A stretch of DNA of 64,000 nt from Temnothorax longispinosus (GCF_030848805.1 NC_092360.1:23911701-23975700), one strand, 5' to 3'. Shown: positions 34,640 through 48,384, numbered from the stretch's first letter. The notes: generated by a model from the sequence alone, not told the origin. Made by a program: numbers and translations.

Positions 34640-37600
34640 CCACGTAACTGAATTCTATTCTGTTTGTTTTTATTTAGTTTTGACTAGGTTTTTTTCTGTT
34701 ATACATGTGATGTTTTATGATATTGATTTGTATTTATTTCGCTTTGTAATCAAGTCTAAGCCTTCAGTCGGTGCGCTGATTTCGGCTCGAAATTATTGTC
34801 AGTACTGCAAAAATTTTCTTGACAAAAAACCGCTTCGAATGTTAAAAGATATATGCTAATGGCGCGTGTATGTTAATTCAATATGTCGTAGACGCCCCTC
34901 GTTGTGCTCCGAACGAAAGAGAACTTGCCCTTATAATGGCATAGGTATTTTACGAATTTATATAAGAATGATCCATGAATGGGGAAGAGAGATAATTCTC
35001 ACGTTATATATTATACCTATTTCGATTTTTCTAGTCGCGCACGCTTGAGGTTTTTCAATTAAATTTTTATTTTCTCTTAGAATCAACAGCGTTCTCTTAC
35101 CCTTCGATGGAAGGCGCTTAATTGTCTCGCTTAATCCGCACTACAAAAGCGTAGATCATCATCGTAATATAGCTTTTAGTAATTTATTGTATCTCGACTA
35201 CGCCGTCCGCGCCATTCCTCCATATTTTTCATTTTTTGTACGACCGATAATTTATTACATCGCCACGCAATGTAATAAATCAATCGCGCGTGTATCGGCC
35301 GATCATTGCGAGCACTTTTCCGCGTTTTACGATCAGAATCTTGGTCGTAAACGCGCCAAGAAAAGTATCGAGTCACAAACTCGGGATTGCGCGCGCGTTC
35401 CTTCGCTTTTTTCCCCTCTCTCATCCGTAAATCTAAAACGACTTTACGCAAATAGGTAGGCTTTTAGGTTTTACGACGAAAAGTACCGGAGGTAAATACG
35501 GTTTAACGCCGTACAAATAACGCTGCCGGTCTCGGAGCTCGGCATCGTTTCGAGTAGACGGAAGAGAAGCAAAGGTTAATCAGAGGCGTCGTCAGGCTGG
35601 ACATAAAATTGGGAACCGCCGCCAAGAAAAATATCCGCCCGCGCTCATTTACTCCGGTTTCATCTTCATTCGCGCACCACTGAAAGATGTACGACGAAGA
35701 CGTTTCGCCACGTGGCGATGTGCAATAAACTATAACGGCATCAGTCGTCCATCGCATCGCATCGTTTTCTATGAAACAACGATCCAATATTCCAGGACTT
35801 AAAAATAACCTACTGTAATAATCGCTATTGACGTGAAATAAACTGCAGCGTCGCGCGGGGTCTCGTACGATTTAGATAGAAGGAAAATTTCAAAAACAGC
35901 AACGTCTGATGTTTCCACGGTTTTGACATACCAAAAATTCTAGTTTCTCAATGTGATATACATATTACAAGTGTATCAAGTTTATCGATATAGTATATTG
36001 AAGACTAGAGACTACTACAACGTTAAATCCCTAGTGTTAAATTAAAGTTAAAATAATATATTTCGACATGATAGTTAAAAATAACAAAATGTCAACTTAT
36101 AATAAAAGGTTTAAATTTCTTTTAATATTTAACAGTGTATGTGTACAGCATCGAAATAATGAATATATACATTGAGATGAAGAGGGATATGATTGCCTGG
36201 TGCAATGTACGTGGCTAAATAACGATTTATTTGTAATTCCTAAAGTTCTCTCATTCTCGCGGTGGCAAGAAAAAGAGAAAGAGAAGAGGATGGGGGAGAG
36301 AAAGAGAGAGATGAGAGGGACAACAACCACGCGCTCACGTGTGTCGCAATGTCCCTTAACGACTGACGGCTGCTGGAGAACCGGTCGACCTCGATACACC
36401 TCGAGGCCCGGCTCTCCCTGTACATATTACACACCGAGTAATATACGTATTCCCGATACATATACATGGTGTACGAGATGGGATTTTGCACAATCGCTGA
36501 TGCCGATGCCGCCGCCGTCGCCGCTCACGAAGTTAAAACTATACCGTGGAAAATCGGTTTTACCGTGCCTCGTTTAAATAACGGATCCCACGTTTTTGCG
36601 CGACACAAGCCTCGCTGCACTGCCTCGCTATTGTAACGTCGCGCTCTATTCTACTCCACATGGTGCATCCATGGGTGTATTTAACTTCAATGGGCGCGGA
36701 AGGTCGCGTTGTTCGGGCGATGCTCGGGCTTACCTGGCTTTTTCCCACATCCCGAATACCGACGAACTTCAAATATGTCGTAGATCAGTTCGTAAAAAAA
36801 AATGTAATTTTTACAAATCATAACGTAGATATAGAATTAATCTTAAATTCTGAGAAAAATATGTTCTTTTGTAAGAAAAATAAATTCTTTCTTATAATCT
36901 GTAAATTAAGAGTTTATATTTCGGGGATTCGTAATACAACTAGAAAAAAGACTATTATATATATACTTGACTGATGGCATTATACGTTCGTCAAGTCCAT
37001 CAAACGTTAAATTAATAATATTTTTCCCAGACGTAAAATTATTAGATTATCTCTTAATTAATCTGGAAAATAAAATCTAGGAACGCTTCAAGCCGTCGGT
37101 CTTGTTCATCAGACCGTAGTATTCTTACGCTTCTGCATTCGCGTTGTAACACACGTTATAAACGCACACGGCGACATAATGGCGTACGTCGATACGTTCG
37201 ACGGATCAATTTACCTGTTCCCAGTGTGTTTCACAACAAGGCTTATCGTGTCGTTGCCGAAGCGAACAAGCACGCGCGGCGAGTACCGCCGACAAATCCG
37301 ATGGCCATTAGCGCCATTAAAATCTTGTTTAGTTGCGTCAGAGTTCGAGCAGATTTATCGCGCGATTGCACGGTGACATTTGCCCGCCACTTCTAATTAT
37401 CTGATACGCGTCCAGCCTCCCCCTTTCAAGATCTCACACGTAGCTCCGGAATCGCTTCGAGTAATTAGCTTCTTTACCGTTTAAGTAATATTTCGTAACG
37501 CCTACGAAACCCGTTGTAATCGCGAAAAATTGCTTGTTTTGTTGTTATGTTGCGGCACAAACAGGATCAAGCGTAAACATTTTAGTGCCGCTTGCATAAT

Positions 37601-39597
37601 AATACTCAAAACACGATAAAAATACAAACAGGTTGCGCGCGCGAGTCTATTTCATAAATAAAATTTAAGTTATATTTAGTAACTTCATACATATATCCTC
37701 TTTTTTGATCCTTTACAAGGTATAAATAGATGATCAGATATGCGAATGTAAATATAATATAATGTAGAAAACCTGTCACGGTTTCTTTGGCTAATTTCTC
37801 TCTATAAATAAAATATTAGAAATTAGATTATTAATATAATATTCTAGTTAGAAATAAAAATTTCCAGATACAGACTAAACCTCAGAAAGGAGTGAATTTT
37901 ATTTTAGGGGAATTTTTGCTCGCGTGAGAATAAATTCGACAAGTACAAGTCTACAAGTCGACAACTCTCAATAAGTGCCAAGAAAAGTATATCAACAAAC
38001 AACATGCAATTGAATTTTTATTAAGGAAACGCGACCATCAGATTGGTCGTTATACATATGAAAGGAAATATGAGGAAATCTTTGGCACTCTGTATCAAAT
38101 AAATCTGCAATTTTAATTTAACGCAACCTGCTGCACGAGAATTAAGCGCGGCATGCGTAACGCGCGATTTTTCGCGATTGCGGTCGCTCACCCGGCTTTA
38201 ACACAAGCGCAGTCACTACGCTACCGCGATAATCGCGGCGGGCAAGTGAACACCAACGGCACGCTCGACGATCTAGCCGAATGATTCAACCCCCAATTAC
38301 CTCCTGGAGCGTGTCGCGGCCGACAATATCGGGCCGGTCGGTCCTCTCTATGACGTAAACCGCAAGCGGAGAGCCCGGGCGATTAGCAAAGAGCGGCGAT
38401 GCCGGTAGTATTACGGCGTCGTAAGGTACTCCCCGTTCGTGAAAGTAACGGGCCACGCGTTTATATTTTTCAATGCAACTGCGCTCTCGCAAGCGCGCGC
38501 GCACACGCTCGGTCGAGCCGAGTTTATGATTTTGCTTAATTAATGGTCTCCTCGTCGGCTACCGCCCTCCGTTCCCTGGTCCCCCCACCTCCTGGTGCCC
38601 TCCCGCCCCCACCTGTTCCCGGCCTCTCGCCGCTACGAGCGGCGGTGGCGGCCCGGCGGCCATTAGCCCGCACGGATTGCGCAATTTCGGGAAATTGCGA
38701 AGTAATTCGCGGTTGCGGTCACTCTCGACGGCAGAGACGGCGACGACGCTGGCGAGGCGACGCGGCTGGTTAACCAGAAGCACAGAAAAGAACTCGTGGA
38801 TTCTACGAAAGGACTGGCCCGCCGCGATCAATCCGGCGAAGAAACGGAAAAAAGAGGGACAGGGGACAATTATATCGGGAGAATCGCGCCCGATTGAAGC
38901 GACCGGCCAATTCTGCGAATATGTGTCAATTTGGATGAGTTTTATGTGTATAAGAGAGATCGAATACCGGTTTAGTTTGGCTTGAAAACATTTTAGGAAG
39001 TCTTCACGAATAGTGATGTTATGATGTAATAAGAGAGCTGTTATCTGCCTGATGTATTACACACAACTAGTGTTTTTCTAAAAGAATTTTCCTAAGAAAA
39101 AATTTTTTCAACTTTTAATTTTTGGACTATTTATTCCTAGATATTTGTAACTAAATATGCTTTGTTCTTTTGTATAAGCGGAATTAAGAAAATATAATAA
39201 AATAATATTACTAAAACTATATTGATTACTTAATAAATATTATGTAATTAAAATCATATTAATATAATGTGAATCGCTTATATTGATATTGGTTTAACTA
39301 ATCCTGAGTAAACATTCAGAAAGAATGTTGAAGAAAAAGAAAGAAATATCCATCACTGTAAGGCACGTGGCCACGCAATATTAGCGCGAAGCAGATTTTC
39401 TATTTGCGAAAGATATCGGCGGTATTCTGGATTGTTATTGTCTACCGTTGCCGTGGCGATTTGTTCCACCCTTCACCGTTATAATTACGTTACCACCACA
39501 CAGATAGTTCCCGTTGCGTTCGTTATACTATCGCCACCATCACCACCACCATATTGTCTATAATTCGTGTCTAAATGAGAAATCAGATGTAAAAGAC
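34640..39597. other. gene-free DNA
   Basis: 34640-34860 is probably the 3' part of the Penelope-like copy. An 11-base-arm hairpin with a 9-base loop lies at 35250-35280. About 35080-35800, 36200-36780, 37080-37450 and 38120-38930 are CpG-rich, the last with C-rich and GGCGG runs near 38576-38660. About 36780-37080, 37600-38100 and 39000-39300 are AT-rich. No gene or RNA is recognised. Confidence 0.45.
34774..34800 (+). other. possible decayed hammerhead ribozyme motif
   Basis: CTGAT at 34776-34780 is followed by a short cggct segment and CGAAA at 34788-34792, about 140 bases beyond the Penelope-like coding remnant. Penelope-like elements are known to carry hammerhead ribozymes in their terminal repeats, with CTGATGA and GAAA cores. 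Here the first core is incomplete, so this is a suggestive match only. Confidence 0.3.
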
Positions 39598-39600
39598 GAG

Positions 39601-39675
<75 letters not shown>

Positions 39676-39682
39676 AGAAAGG
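39598..39682. repeat. 85-base homopurine tract, mostly (GA)n
   Basis: Uninterrupted purines on the plus strand, with about 28 consecutive GA units in the middle. Preceded at about 39534-39552 by a short CAC/CAT-rich stretch. Open frames on both strands across it are repeat artefacts. Confidence 0.95.
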
Positions 39683-40744
39683 TAACAACTTATTTCAAAA
39701 AAAGAAGGCCCGTTTAAAGTGGGCCCGTCTAAAGAGAAAAAATAAAAAAAGAAATGTCTACGATACCGATGCTATTCTGAGTACTGAGTTCCCAGTCTTT
39801 CATGAGGATTTCTCGGGCAGGTCAGGATGACGGCGACGTGGGTACACCTATAATGCAGACAGTGATTGTCACATAGACTGGCGTAAAACATCGTGTTACG
39901 CGAAATTGTCGAAAGTTTATTAAAGTACAGTACTATAGCTATCTAAAATAAAAAAAAGGGAAAGAATATTGAGTGCACATTTTAAATAAGTATACTACAA
40001 ATACACAATTTGTAGATTAACTTGCACACGTATGCTGTACAGATAATTGACACTAGATTTAATCTAGATTTTATAAATATTATTATAAATAAATAGTAAT
40101 AACTTTTATCACACATTATTAACTTCTATACGGTCTTGTCGAACTATAATTGCGATTGATTTAATTCAAGCAAATAATTATTTTCTCACTACAAAACTTT
40201 TGTATCTGGCTGTAATATTAAATTAAAAAAAAAGATGTTCAACAAAAAGAGTCCAAGTTTTCTTCCGTTCGTTGAACAGGCATGGTTTACGATCGAAAAT
40301 CCGCCGAAGCAAAGCGCGATAATTATATCCGCGTGCGAGTTTTTCTTTCGAAAAGACCGGACGTCCTAACTTTCACACGTGCAACGTTTCTGCGGTGAAA
40401 TCGGCGCGTTATACTCGTAAGTTGCGAGGTGAGTAACAGTCGCGACTCACCGTTCGCGGTTACGCTTACTAGCGTCTTCGGAAAGCGTGGAGAGCAATGA
40501 GACAGCTCTGCCTCTGCACGCATGCATATATTACCACAAATGTGTGTAAACACACATCCCCTCGAATTACCTCGAAACGACACGCACGGCGATAAACGTA
40601 ATTTCGTTTAATTTCGTTTAATTAACAAAATCGACCGTTCGTTTACGGCACACGTACATGTTAAAATGAGATTTTATTGTACATTGGAGGAAATAAAACC
40701 TCGTTAATTGTTTTATTTAAAAAAAAAAATACACGCGCGCATGT
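39683..40744. other. gene-free DNA
   Basis: About 39900-40220 is AT-rich. About 40290-40600 is CpG-rich. A tandem pair of atttcgttta occurs near 40600-40620. No gene is seen. Confidence 0.45.
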
Positions 40745-40776
40745 TGTGTATATGCGTGCGTATACATATACGTGTG
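40745..40776. repeat. alternating purine-pyrimidine tract
   Basis: 32 bases alternate strictly (TG, TA, CG and CA steps), preceded at 40729-40744 by another 16 alternating bases. It is Z-DNA-prone by sequence. Confidence 0.8.
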
Positions 40777-41530
40777 GAAATTAGAAGACGAGCCGAACGA
40801 ATGCGAGTCAGAATCATTGTTTTAATTTAATAAACATTGAATTTAACTTGTTGATAAAAAGAACAGTGAATAAAATAGCGATCGTAAATCGAGTATTTTA
40901 TCGTTGTAGCAATATGTGAACAAAATTTATAAAATTTAAAATTAATTATCTCACATGTACGTAAATTTAGAATACATTTTCGAGTCAAGTCGAGAGAAAA
41001 CATTTCAAGAGTTTATAAAAACGGAATTATGTTGAAAGCTCTTCAATGTGGTTTATATACCTATGTATGGTAATGATATGAAGTTAAAATATATCGGAAA
41101 GTTGTGGATATATATGGTTGGGCATAAATTGATTTTTAGTCCTATAAATTACATTCGGGACAGAAAAGGATTTTCAAGTCCACCCAAAATCTTTAAAAAT
41201 AACATTTATTATTTATATATCTATTATTATTATTATTTAAAAATAAATTAATTTTTCCGAAATTTTGCCTATATTCGTTGACGTATAAAGTAACAAAGAT
41301 ACATCAATTCAACATTGATAAAGATATATAAATGAAATCAATCAATCAGTATCACTAAAATTTATAAATACAATCTATCTATATTATTTCATATTTTTCG
41401 CATATCAATTGTAGCCAACGTGAAGTAAGAAATTCATATATAATAATAAATTACTGTAAAATTTGCGTGAAAAGCTAATGTTATAAAAATAACAAATATT
41501 ATTGTGTACAATAACGTCTAGATATTAATA
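40777..41530. other. AT-rich gene-free DNA
   Basis: Low GC throughout, short frames only, no recognisable repeat ends or motifs apart from the TA at 41529-41530 that flanks the following element. Confidence 0.45.
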
Positions 41531-42244
41531 CACAGTTGGAAAATTTGTGTACTTTTGTAAAAATATCTGCTGGTTAAAGTTTTTGTGTTAAGTAATCAAC
41601 ACATTCATGTGTAAATTTAACACATGTCTGCTATATTAACTGATTTTAACAGATATAAAATGTAAAATTATTAAAATAATTTAAAAAATATGAAGTAATA
41701 CAATTTGCACGTATTTATTAAATGTGTTAAAAGGAGTGGGGAGAGATAACTGCGTGTTACTTATATTCTTCGTGTGATTTCAATGTGGTCTCGACGCGTC
41801 TCGACGTGTTTCATTGCCTTGTTATACTGTGTTATGATAAAAGTACTATCAGAACTATTTTATCTACTTTATCTTTTGATGATGGACGTACATTTTTATT
41901 AACTGTTACTATGGGTGCGTTCGGGGAGTGCATTATCAGCGTTATTGTGTTATTCTATCTTTATTGTTTATTAGATGTAAAACAAGGATAGAATAACGCA
42001 ATATGTTACATTCATAAAATGTAAGAAGAATATTTCTTATGTTAATTTCAAAATGAAAGTTATGTTAATTGCACTCACAATTAACTTCAAATTACGATCA
42101 AAATTACATTTCTCTTTTTGAAATACTAATGTTGAAATATTAACATAGTATCAGTGTCACCATTTAACATGTTACGTTAACACAAAAATTTGAGTGGATC
42201 GTTTGGAACATGTAATTTATGTTAACACAGATTTTCCAAATGTG
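41531..42244. mobile_element. DNA transposon-derived element with terminal inverted repeats, 714 bp
   Basis: The left end begins cacagttggaaaatttgtgt, and the right end in reverse complement begins cacatttggaaaatctgtgt. TA lies immediately outside both ends (41529-41530 and 42245-42246), fitting a TA target-site duplication of Tc1/mariner type. A ttttgtgttaa motif recurs just inside both ends. The interior is AT-rich with only a short, Leu/Val-rich 68-codon frame (41785-41991) of unknown nature. Probably a non-autonomous element. Confidence 0.6.
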
Positions 42245-42246
42245 TA

Positions 42247-45200
42247 TGTATAAAAAAAGTAAAATCTCAATAGTATCAAACTCTAACAATTAAATCGCAT
42301 TTTATCTATCAACTCTGAATAACTAAAATTTCCGCTCCATTGGCCTTTGCAATTTCCTATTTTTTCTTTTCGCAGCAGTTCAAAAAACAAACGGTGCGGA
42401 ATAATTCATCGCTTTGACAAATTTTTCGAAAAATATTCAGCATAGAAATAGTATTTCACGAACACGTGAAATTGTTGCAATTTCTGTTCCGCGCATTCGA
42501 ATGGCATAACGAATAGTTGATTTTTTTTTTTCTGGAACACATCTCTGTGTGTACATGGCATCGGAAATATTCCTTTAAATCAGAAACATTCCATGGATGT
42601 GTCAATTCTCGTTTGTTTCGACGCATTGCTTGCTTTTCTGCGTTCACAGATCACAGATGTCTAGAATATCGGTGTAAATCTATATCGAGCAATCATTTAA
42701 CAATAAACTGCAACTAAGGAAATGAATGCGTTATATGTACATGGAGGCAAGTTTTGCCAATTATTAAGAGAGAAATAACAGAGAAATGTTTCACATAATT
42801 ATTACCGGGTATTAATTCCTGATTCTATGCAACTTAGCAATTATGACGGTAAACTAACGGAAAATGTGTTGAATGGTCGCGAACGTTTACATTGGTATGT
42901 GAATTCATTGTTAACGTATATCTCTCTGGACACGGCTCACCGCAATGGCGTCAAAGTAGTTTATTTGCGACGGGAAAGCTACTGCACACGGAAGAATCAA
43001 CAATGGCGAAAAACCGGCCGAAACGGGTAGAAATATGTGAGAGGAAGGAAGAAAAAAGTAGCGGGTCTCACCGCAAGAGCGCCGAAAAGTTTATTTGTTT
43101 CATGTCTATCTACGGCGTAACTCCAAGTTCTTTTTTTACGTCCTTTGTGCATCGTTCTAAATCTTGCTGTCAGCAATATTATGCGCGAATACTTCCATGA
43201 CAAAGAACGGCGTTAATCCGACGACAATCTGACAACAACGATCGATTACGAAACATTACTAACCCTAACCGACATTGTATCCTGAAGAAACTTATTCATT
43301 CTCGAATAAAGTATTTAAAATCTGCGCTTGGATTCGACTTGGACTTACTTCATAATGTCACAATTTTTACTTAATACATCGTTCATTTCCAATGCCTATA
43401 GTAACTCGACGATTATTGACGTGGATAATTCCAATAACGAAGAGTCTGCAGTTTGAATCTATATCGAGAGAAAAACATAAGGCGGTGGACATAAAATATT
43501 TCGCATAATGTTTTCCGATTTTCGTTTCTATCTATTTTTTTATTATTATCTTTTTTTTTTAATGGTCGGACACGACGCGACATGGAAGATTGTAGCCGGC
43601 AAAACGTAATTTCTCCTTTTTAATCCGCTCTTGCTCTGAAAGTGGAGCATTTTATGGCATGCGGCCACACCCTTTGGCCGTTTATATGTATATACGTATA
43701 TATATATATATTATACATACATTTTTTTTAACTACTACTGAAAAATCCACACAACGAGACGAGTTCTCCTCGTATAAAGCCGAGTCCCCGCAAAAGAATG
43801 CGAGGTCCCAAGGAACGCTTCTCCTCTCTATGCGGAAAGGAATCTCGAGGGTGAAGCGCGCCCGAGGCATCATCCGACATCGGGCACGACGCCCGCGGCA
43901 TCAGGAAGCTAAGTGCACCTGCATATTCATGCATACGTGCACGCATGCACGCGAGGTTCCTTAAACCGTATAATCCCGGGAATGTATTGGGTCAACAAAG
44001 AAGAGCTGTGGGGAGAGAGACCGAGTGCTCGTGTAAACTATCGCATGAAGCATTTTGGAGCTGTTTACGGTGTTTGCGCGTGTATTTATCATCCGCGCAG
44101 ATCTAAGTGAAAGAGGGTCAATAAGGTTAATGAGGTATTACGTCGTAATATCACGAGTCTCACGCTGATATGAATCTTGCGTCTTAAACGCCCGCGCCGT
44201 GTCGCGCCGAAGACATCCAATCCAAGCGATAACATTTCACTCGCTCTACTCGATAATTTAGACCTTTCTTGATTTTGTATCATATTTCTACGAGGTGTGT
44301 AATATTTAGTATTGTCGGAAGTTGACGTATAAAATGTGCTATTTAAAAATTCCGATGTCACGTGAATATGTCAAACGCGAAGAATCGCTTAATATTAAAC
44401 TCGACGTGTTTGCAAAAATAGACATCTAAATAGACATCTACTGCATAATTTCAAAATGTCGGCGGGTCATCTGGATTAGCACGCTGATATGTTTTAGGAG
44501 AATGAGCATTTTATTAATAAAATAATTTATCCATCTCCATAATATATTGTGAAGAAAATAAAGGTAGAGATCGAATATAAACTAATAAAAAAAATTTACA
44601 AACTGCTTAATGTTTTTTTTACGATTTTTCAGTTATTTAATATAGCAAGCATTATTGCTTGTTACTAACAATAAGTTTGCGCGTCGATTTAAACTGAAAT
44701 TGCAGAGAGTGAACAACCACCAGCGGCAAAGATATCGCGTTCGCCATTAGCGAGCTACACGTTTACACACTTGTATTCGACTTGTATAACGGATCGCGAT
44801 GCAGGCATTCATTACATACTACACTCACTACCTCCACGTGAACTACCGAAGCGGGAGTCAAGAAACGTTCCGTGACTTGAACACGACCTCCATTAGCCTT
44901 TCTCGATCAGATCGCTAATTAGTTGGCATCGGCAGGTGAGTTGCAGCCTCCGCTCCGCGCATTCGCGCTTCCTCTCTCAGCGTGTCTCTTTAGCCTTCGA
45001 TTGCTTCGACATTCCTCGCAAATATTAAAACTTGAACGTGTATCAGGATCAGGCCGGAGCGTATAGAGAGATGAGACAGATGAGGTGAAATTTGTGAAGA
45101 AAAATCAGTGAATTTACACAGTGAATAAAGTGGTTTGCGAGTCAATGTGAAGAAAAGGATATTCCAAAGAAAAAAAAACCTGGAAATTGTTCTATTGCGC

Positions 45201-45952
45201 TCCATCTTATTTTGTAATATGGTATTATATATTACAATAAAATATATTTAAATTTTAAACTGTAAATTATATTTCTCCTTGTAAATTTTATAACATTTTT
45301 CCAATTTTGTTTAAGAGCGCAAGAGAAAGAACGATCATATCAGATTCCTTTTGGAGGGAGGATCCCTTAAAGATTCTCGATCTGATGATTGACGTAACGA
45401 TTATCAAGCAGCAATATGACAAGATCTTTTGTATCTTGTGACTTTGCCTCTTTTGAAAACCATCGATCGCCATTCCGTTCTCCGCGAATGAACCGTTAAT
45501 CGTTTGACGTAACGGCAGAAGCAACGCGGGCGGCTCGGTTCCGCGGCGGCAGGGCAGGTTTCAGGTGGCCGGTGGTCGGCGGTATCGCGAAACAACGTGG
45601 AATGGCGAAGAGCAATGGATAACCAGCGCGCAATTAACACAGCAGAAGCCTCCGCTTGATTTTACACGAGCCGCCCGCGGTAACCACCCCGTCCACCTCC
45701 TCTTCATCACGATAATCCACCCCCCCTCTCTTTCTCTCTCCTCTCTCCCTCACCCTCGCGGCCCGGGCTCGAGCTCGGCGAATGCGGACGGGAAGCGCGC
45801 GGCGCGCATTTAATTTGCAAATGCAGATTGCTTTCCATTTTAATATAAATTGTTCGAAACAAAGGCAGTAATTATGCCGTGCTCCCGCGCTTTCAAAATG
45901 GCGGGGCACTCGTTACCGTCTCACTCTCGATCGTGCTCTCCCTCCGTCAAAA
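42247..45952. other. gene-free DNA
   Basis: About 43600-43970 is partly CpG-rich and contains a TA/TG alternating run at 43683-43711. About 44690-45010 and 45480-45960 are CpG-rich. A near-tandem pair of atagacatcta lies near 44420-44440. About 44480-44680 and 45200-45300 are AT-rich. No gene is recognised. Confidence 0.45.
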
Positions 45953-45988
45953 TTCTCCCCCCCTCCCCCCCTCTCTCTCTCTCTCTCT
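45953..45988. repeat. pyrimidine tract, C-runs then (CT)n
   Basis: 36 uninterrupted pyrimidines on the plus strand: C-rich runs followed by CT dinucleotides. Confidence 0.9.
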
Positions 45989-47794
45989 ATCTCTCTCGTT
46001 CCTCTCCATAACAGATATTATAGCATAGAGCGTGTGCGGAAGCAAGAACCTGTGCAGGATGAAAACGAAAGAGAAAGCGAATCAATCAGAGCTTGCGTAC
46101 TTATATGAGAACGTGTGAGATTTTTGCGTCTTTGCGATGCATCCAAAACATTAGAAAATATAAAGCGAATTGTGTCAAAATCACAAGATTTGGCGTTTCT
46201 TCTTTTATTATATTAAAATAAGAAATGTCGAGATGCTAATAGTTAAAAATAATTCTCATAAACAGAAATATCTATTTTACGAAAGAGATAAAATGTTTTG
46301 ATTATAATACATATTAATAACATCTATATCTACTTACATCTGCTTTTGGCATTATAGGCATCTAATTATAAAATTAGATGGACACGTGATGTGTTTTGCT
46401 ACATTAATTCTAGTAAAAAAAACTGAAGTCTTATTATTGCACAATGTGTAATCAAAATTACTTCAAAAGTAAAATTTAATCATTACAATTAAATTGGCAT
46501 AACTTGTAATTTATAATACATATAATACTTATATGTACAAAATTAAATGTCATTATAAGACTGCAAAGACAATTGAATTTCTATTAAATATCGAACATAT
46601 GTACATTTTGAGACATTCTTATATTGAAAGAGTAAGTATATTCGAAATGTTTTAATTAGAAATGCATATGACATTTACCATCATTTGTCGGAAGTTTTTA
46701 ATTTTAAGTGTTTAACTTTTTGTTAAAGTTACGCGAGATGCAATTTAAATTTTTTTCAATGGAAATTACTACAAAAGGCAAAACAAATTGCATTGTCGAT
46801 TCTCAGAATTTAACTTGCAAAACATTTTATGTTATTAAGTAACGACGAAAATTTTCACTAAATAAAGATAAATACTTCTGAATTTATCAAAGAATCGTTG
46901 ATGGAATATTTCAATTTCTTGCAAAATAATTCAAAGCAAACACAGATGTTCGTGTTGACTATGTACTTTACACATTATTTGAAGAACGAAATTGCCCAGT
47001 TGAACATTAGAACACAGCGGGAAGGTTAAGAGAGTACTAGCTCTCGTGAATAGGAGTTTAGAATTTTTCAGACGAAAAATTCTAAATAGTAATTCGTAAT
47101 TCGGTTAAATGGTGTTTCGAACGAATGACTGGTTGGCTGTCCCATTAAAACGCTCCGAGCGATACGAGGCGGGCCGTCGCGCCGCCGCGCCCGCGCCGCT
47201 TTGACGAACCTCACCCTCGATCGCTGTATGTAGTGTATGTGAATGGCGGGGGAATGCCCGCGGGCAGATCAGCGCGGCAAAATTTTCGCTTTGCTCGCTG
47301 GCGCATGACGCAATGGGCATACATACATGCACACGACACTCGCAATACACAGGCGCACATCTTGCTCGCATCTCGACAGCAGGCCTTGACGCAGATAATA
47401 ACGTAATTTAGCCGTGTGTATATCTGGGGGAGGTGGACGGCGGTGGCGCGTAATCGCATGAGTTGCTCTGCGTTGATGGTCTATTTGCCGCGTACTAATT
47501 CGCGAAAGCCGTGCGGCCTCGATTGAAATGCGTCTAGGGATGATGTTAAATCCGGTCAGGTCAGATAGTTACGTATCACTACTTCGCCGCTGATGGATAT
47601 TACGAGCGCGCGAGTTTACGCGTCAATACCTATACTTGTCTCATTCTCTTAAAATAAGAAAACACATCCATTTTCAAATTGTTATTTCATACTCTTTTCT
47701 TTTTTTGCATTATTCACTATTATACATATTTATATAAAGTTTAATATAAAAATATTAAGATATCTATTGATCTCATCAGAAGATAAACTATATC
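45989..47794. other. gene-free DNA with short hairpins
   Basis: About 46150-47000 is AT-rich. A 9-base-arm hairpin with a 4-base loop lies at 46359-46380, and a 12-base-arm hairpin with a 6-base loop at 47057-47086. About 47140-47520 is CpG-rich. No gene is seen. Confidence 0.45.
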
Positions 47795-47930
47795 CTTGAA
47801 ACGACACGTGGATCCGTGTGAGCACGAATGATTAGTAACCAAAAGTCCTGAGTTTGATCCCAACCTTCATTCCTCATCATATGTCCCATTAAGGGAAGGA
47901 AAGAATTAAAAAAATAATAATAATAAGATG
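47795..47930 (+). mobile_element. tRNA-derived SINE-like unit
   Basis: A run at about 47828-47862 resembles the anticodon-arm to T-arm region of a tRNA: attagtaacc followed by gtcctgagtttgatccc, the latter close to the RNA polymerase III B-box. About 50 bases downstream is an A-rich (AAT)n tail at 47907-47927, as expected of a SINE 3' end. The A-box region upstream is poorly conserved and no target-site duplication is obvious. An open frame on the opposite strand is not taken as a gene. Confidence 0.45.
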
Positions 47931-48384
47931 CTAAAAATTTTGTGTAAAATAACTGAAAAGTAATCGGTTGGAGACCAGTGATAAGATTAAATCTTATCCC
48001 AAGCACTTAAAAACCTCATAGATATACATCTCTTCCTAGATATTTTTTTACATTTTCCATTACACAAGAATTAGTCGCAGCTCTGTTGTGATATCGCGAG
48101 CGGTATGCGTATAGAATCGATGCGATGCCAGCCAGCGAGACGCTGACAGCCATCGCCAACGGTCGCCAAACCAGGTAGGTATATAGTACGAAGAACCAGC
48201 CGATGGTGGAAGCGTTCGCGAGCGAGCGCGAGGCTTTACGCGGTTGCCATACACGGGGATGGAGTGCGGAGTGTGCATCGCCACCAGTGAATTTGGCCGT
48301 AGGATTCGAGATCCTGCCGGCTCGCGAACGATGCACGGCCAACGTTCTCGGCTGCATCGAGTCAAGAGTATTCTGTCCGCTCCA

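Noticed and set aside
39534..39560. His-rich CAC/CAT stretch as a metal-binding coding region
   Set aside because: It is short, adjacent to a GA microsatellite, and not part of a credible frame.
43259..43272. aaccctaaccg as telomere-like sequence
   Set aside because: Only two partial units are present, with no array around them.
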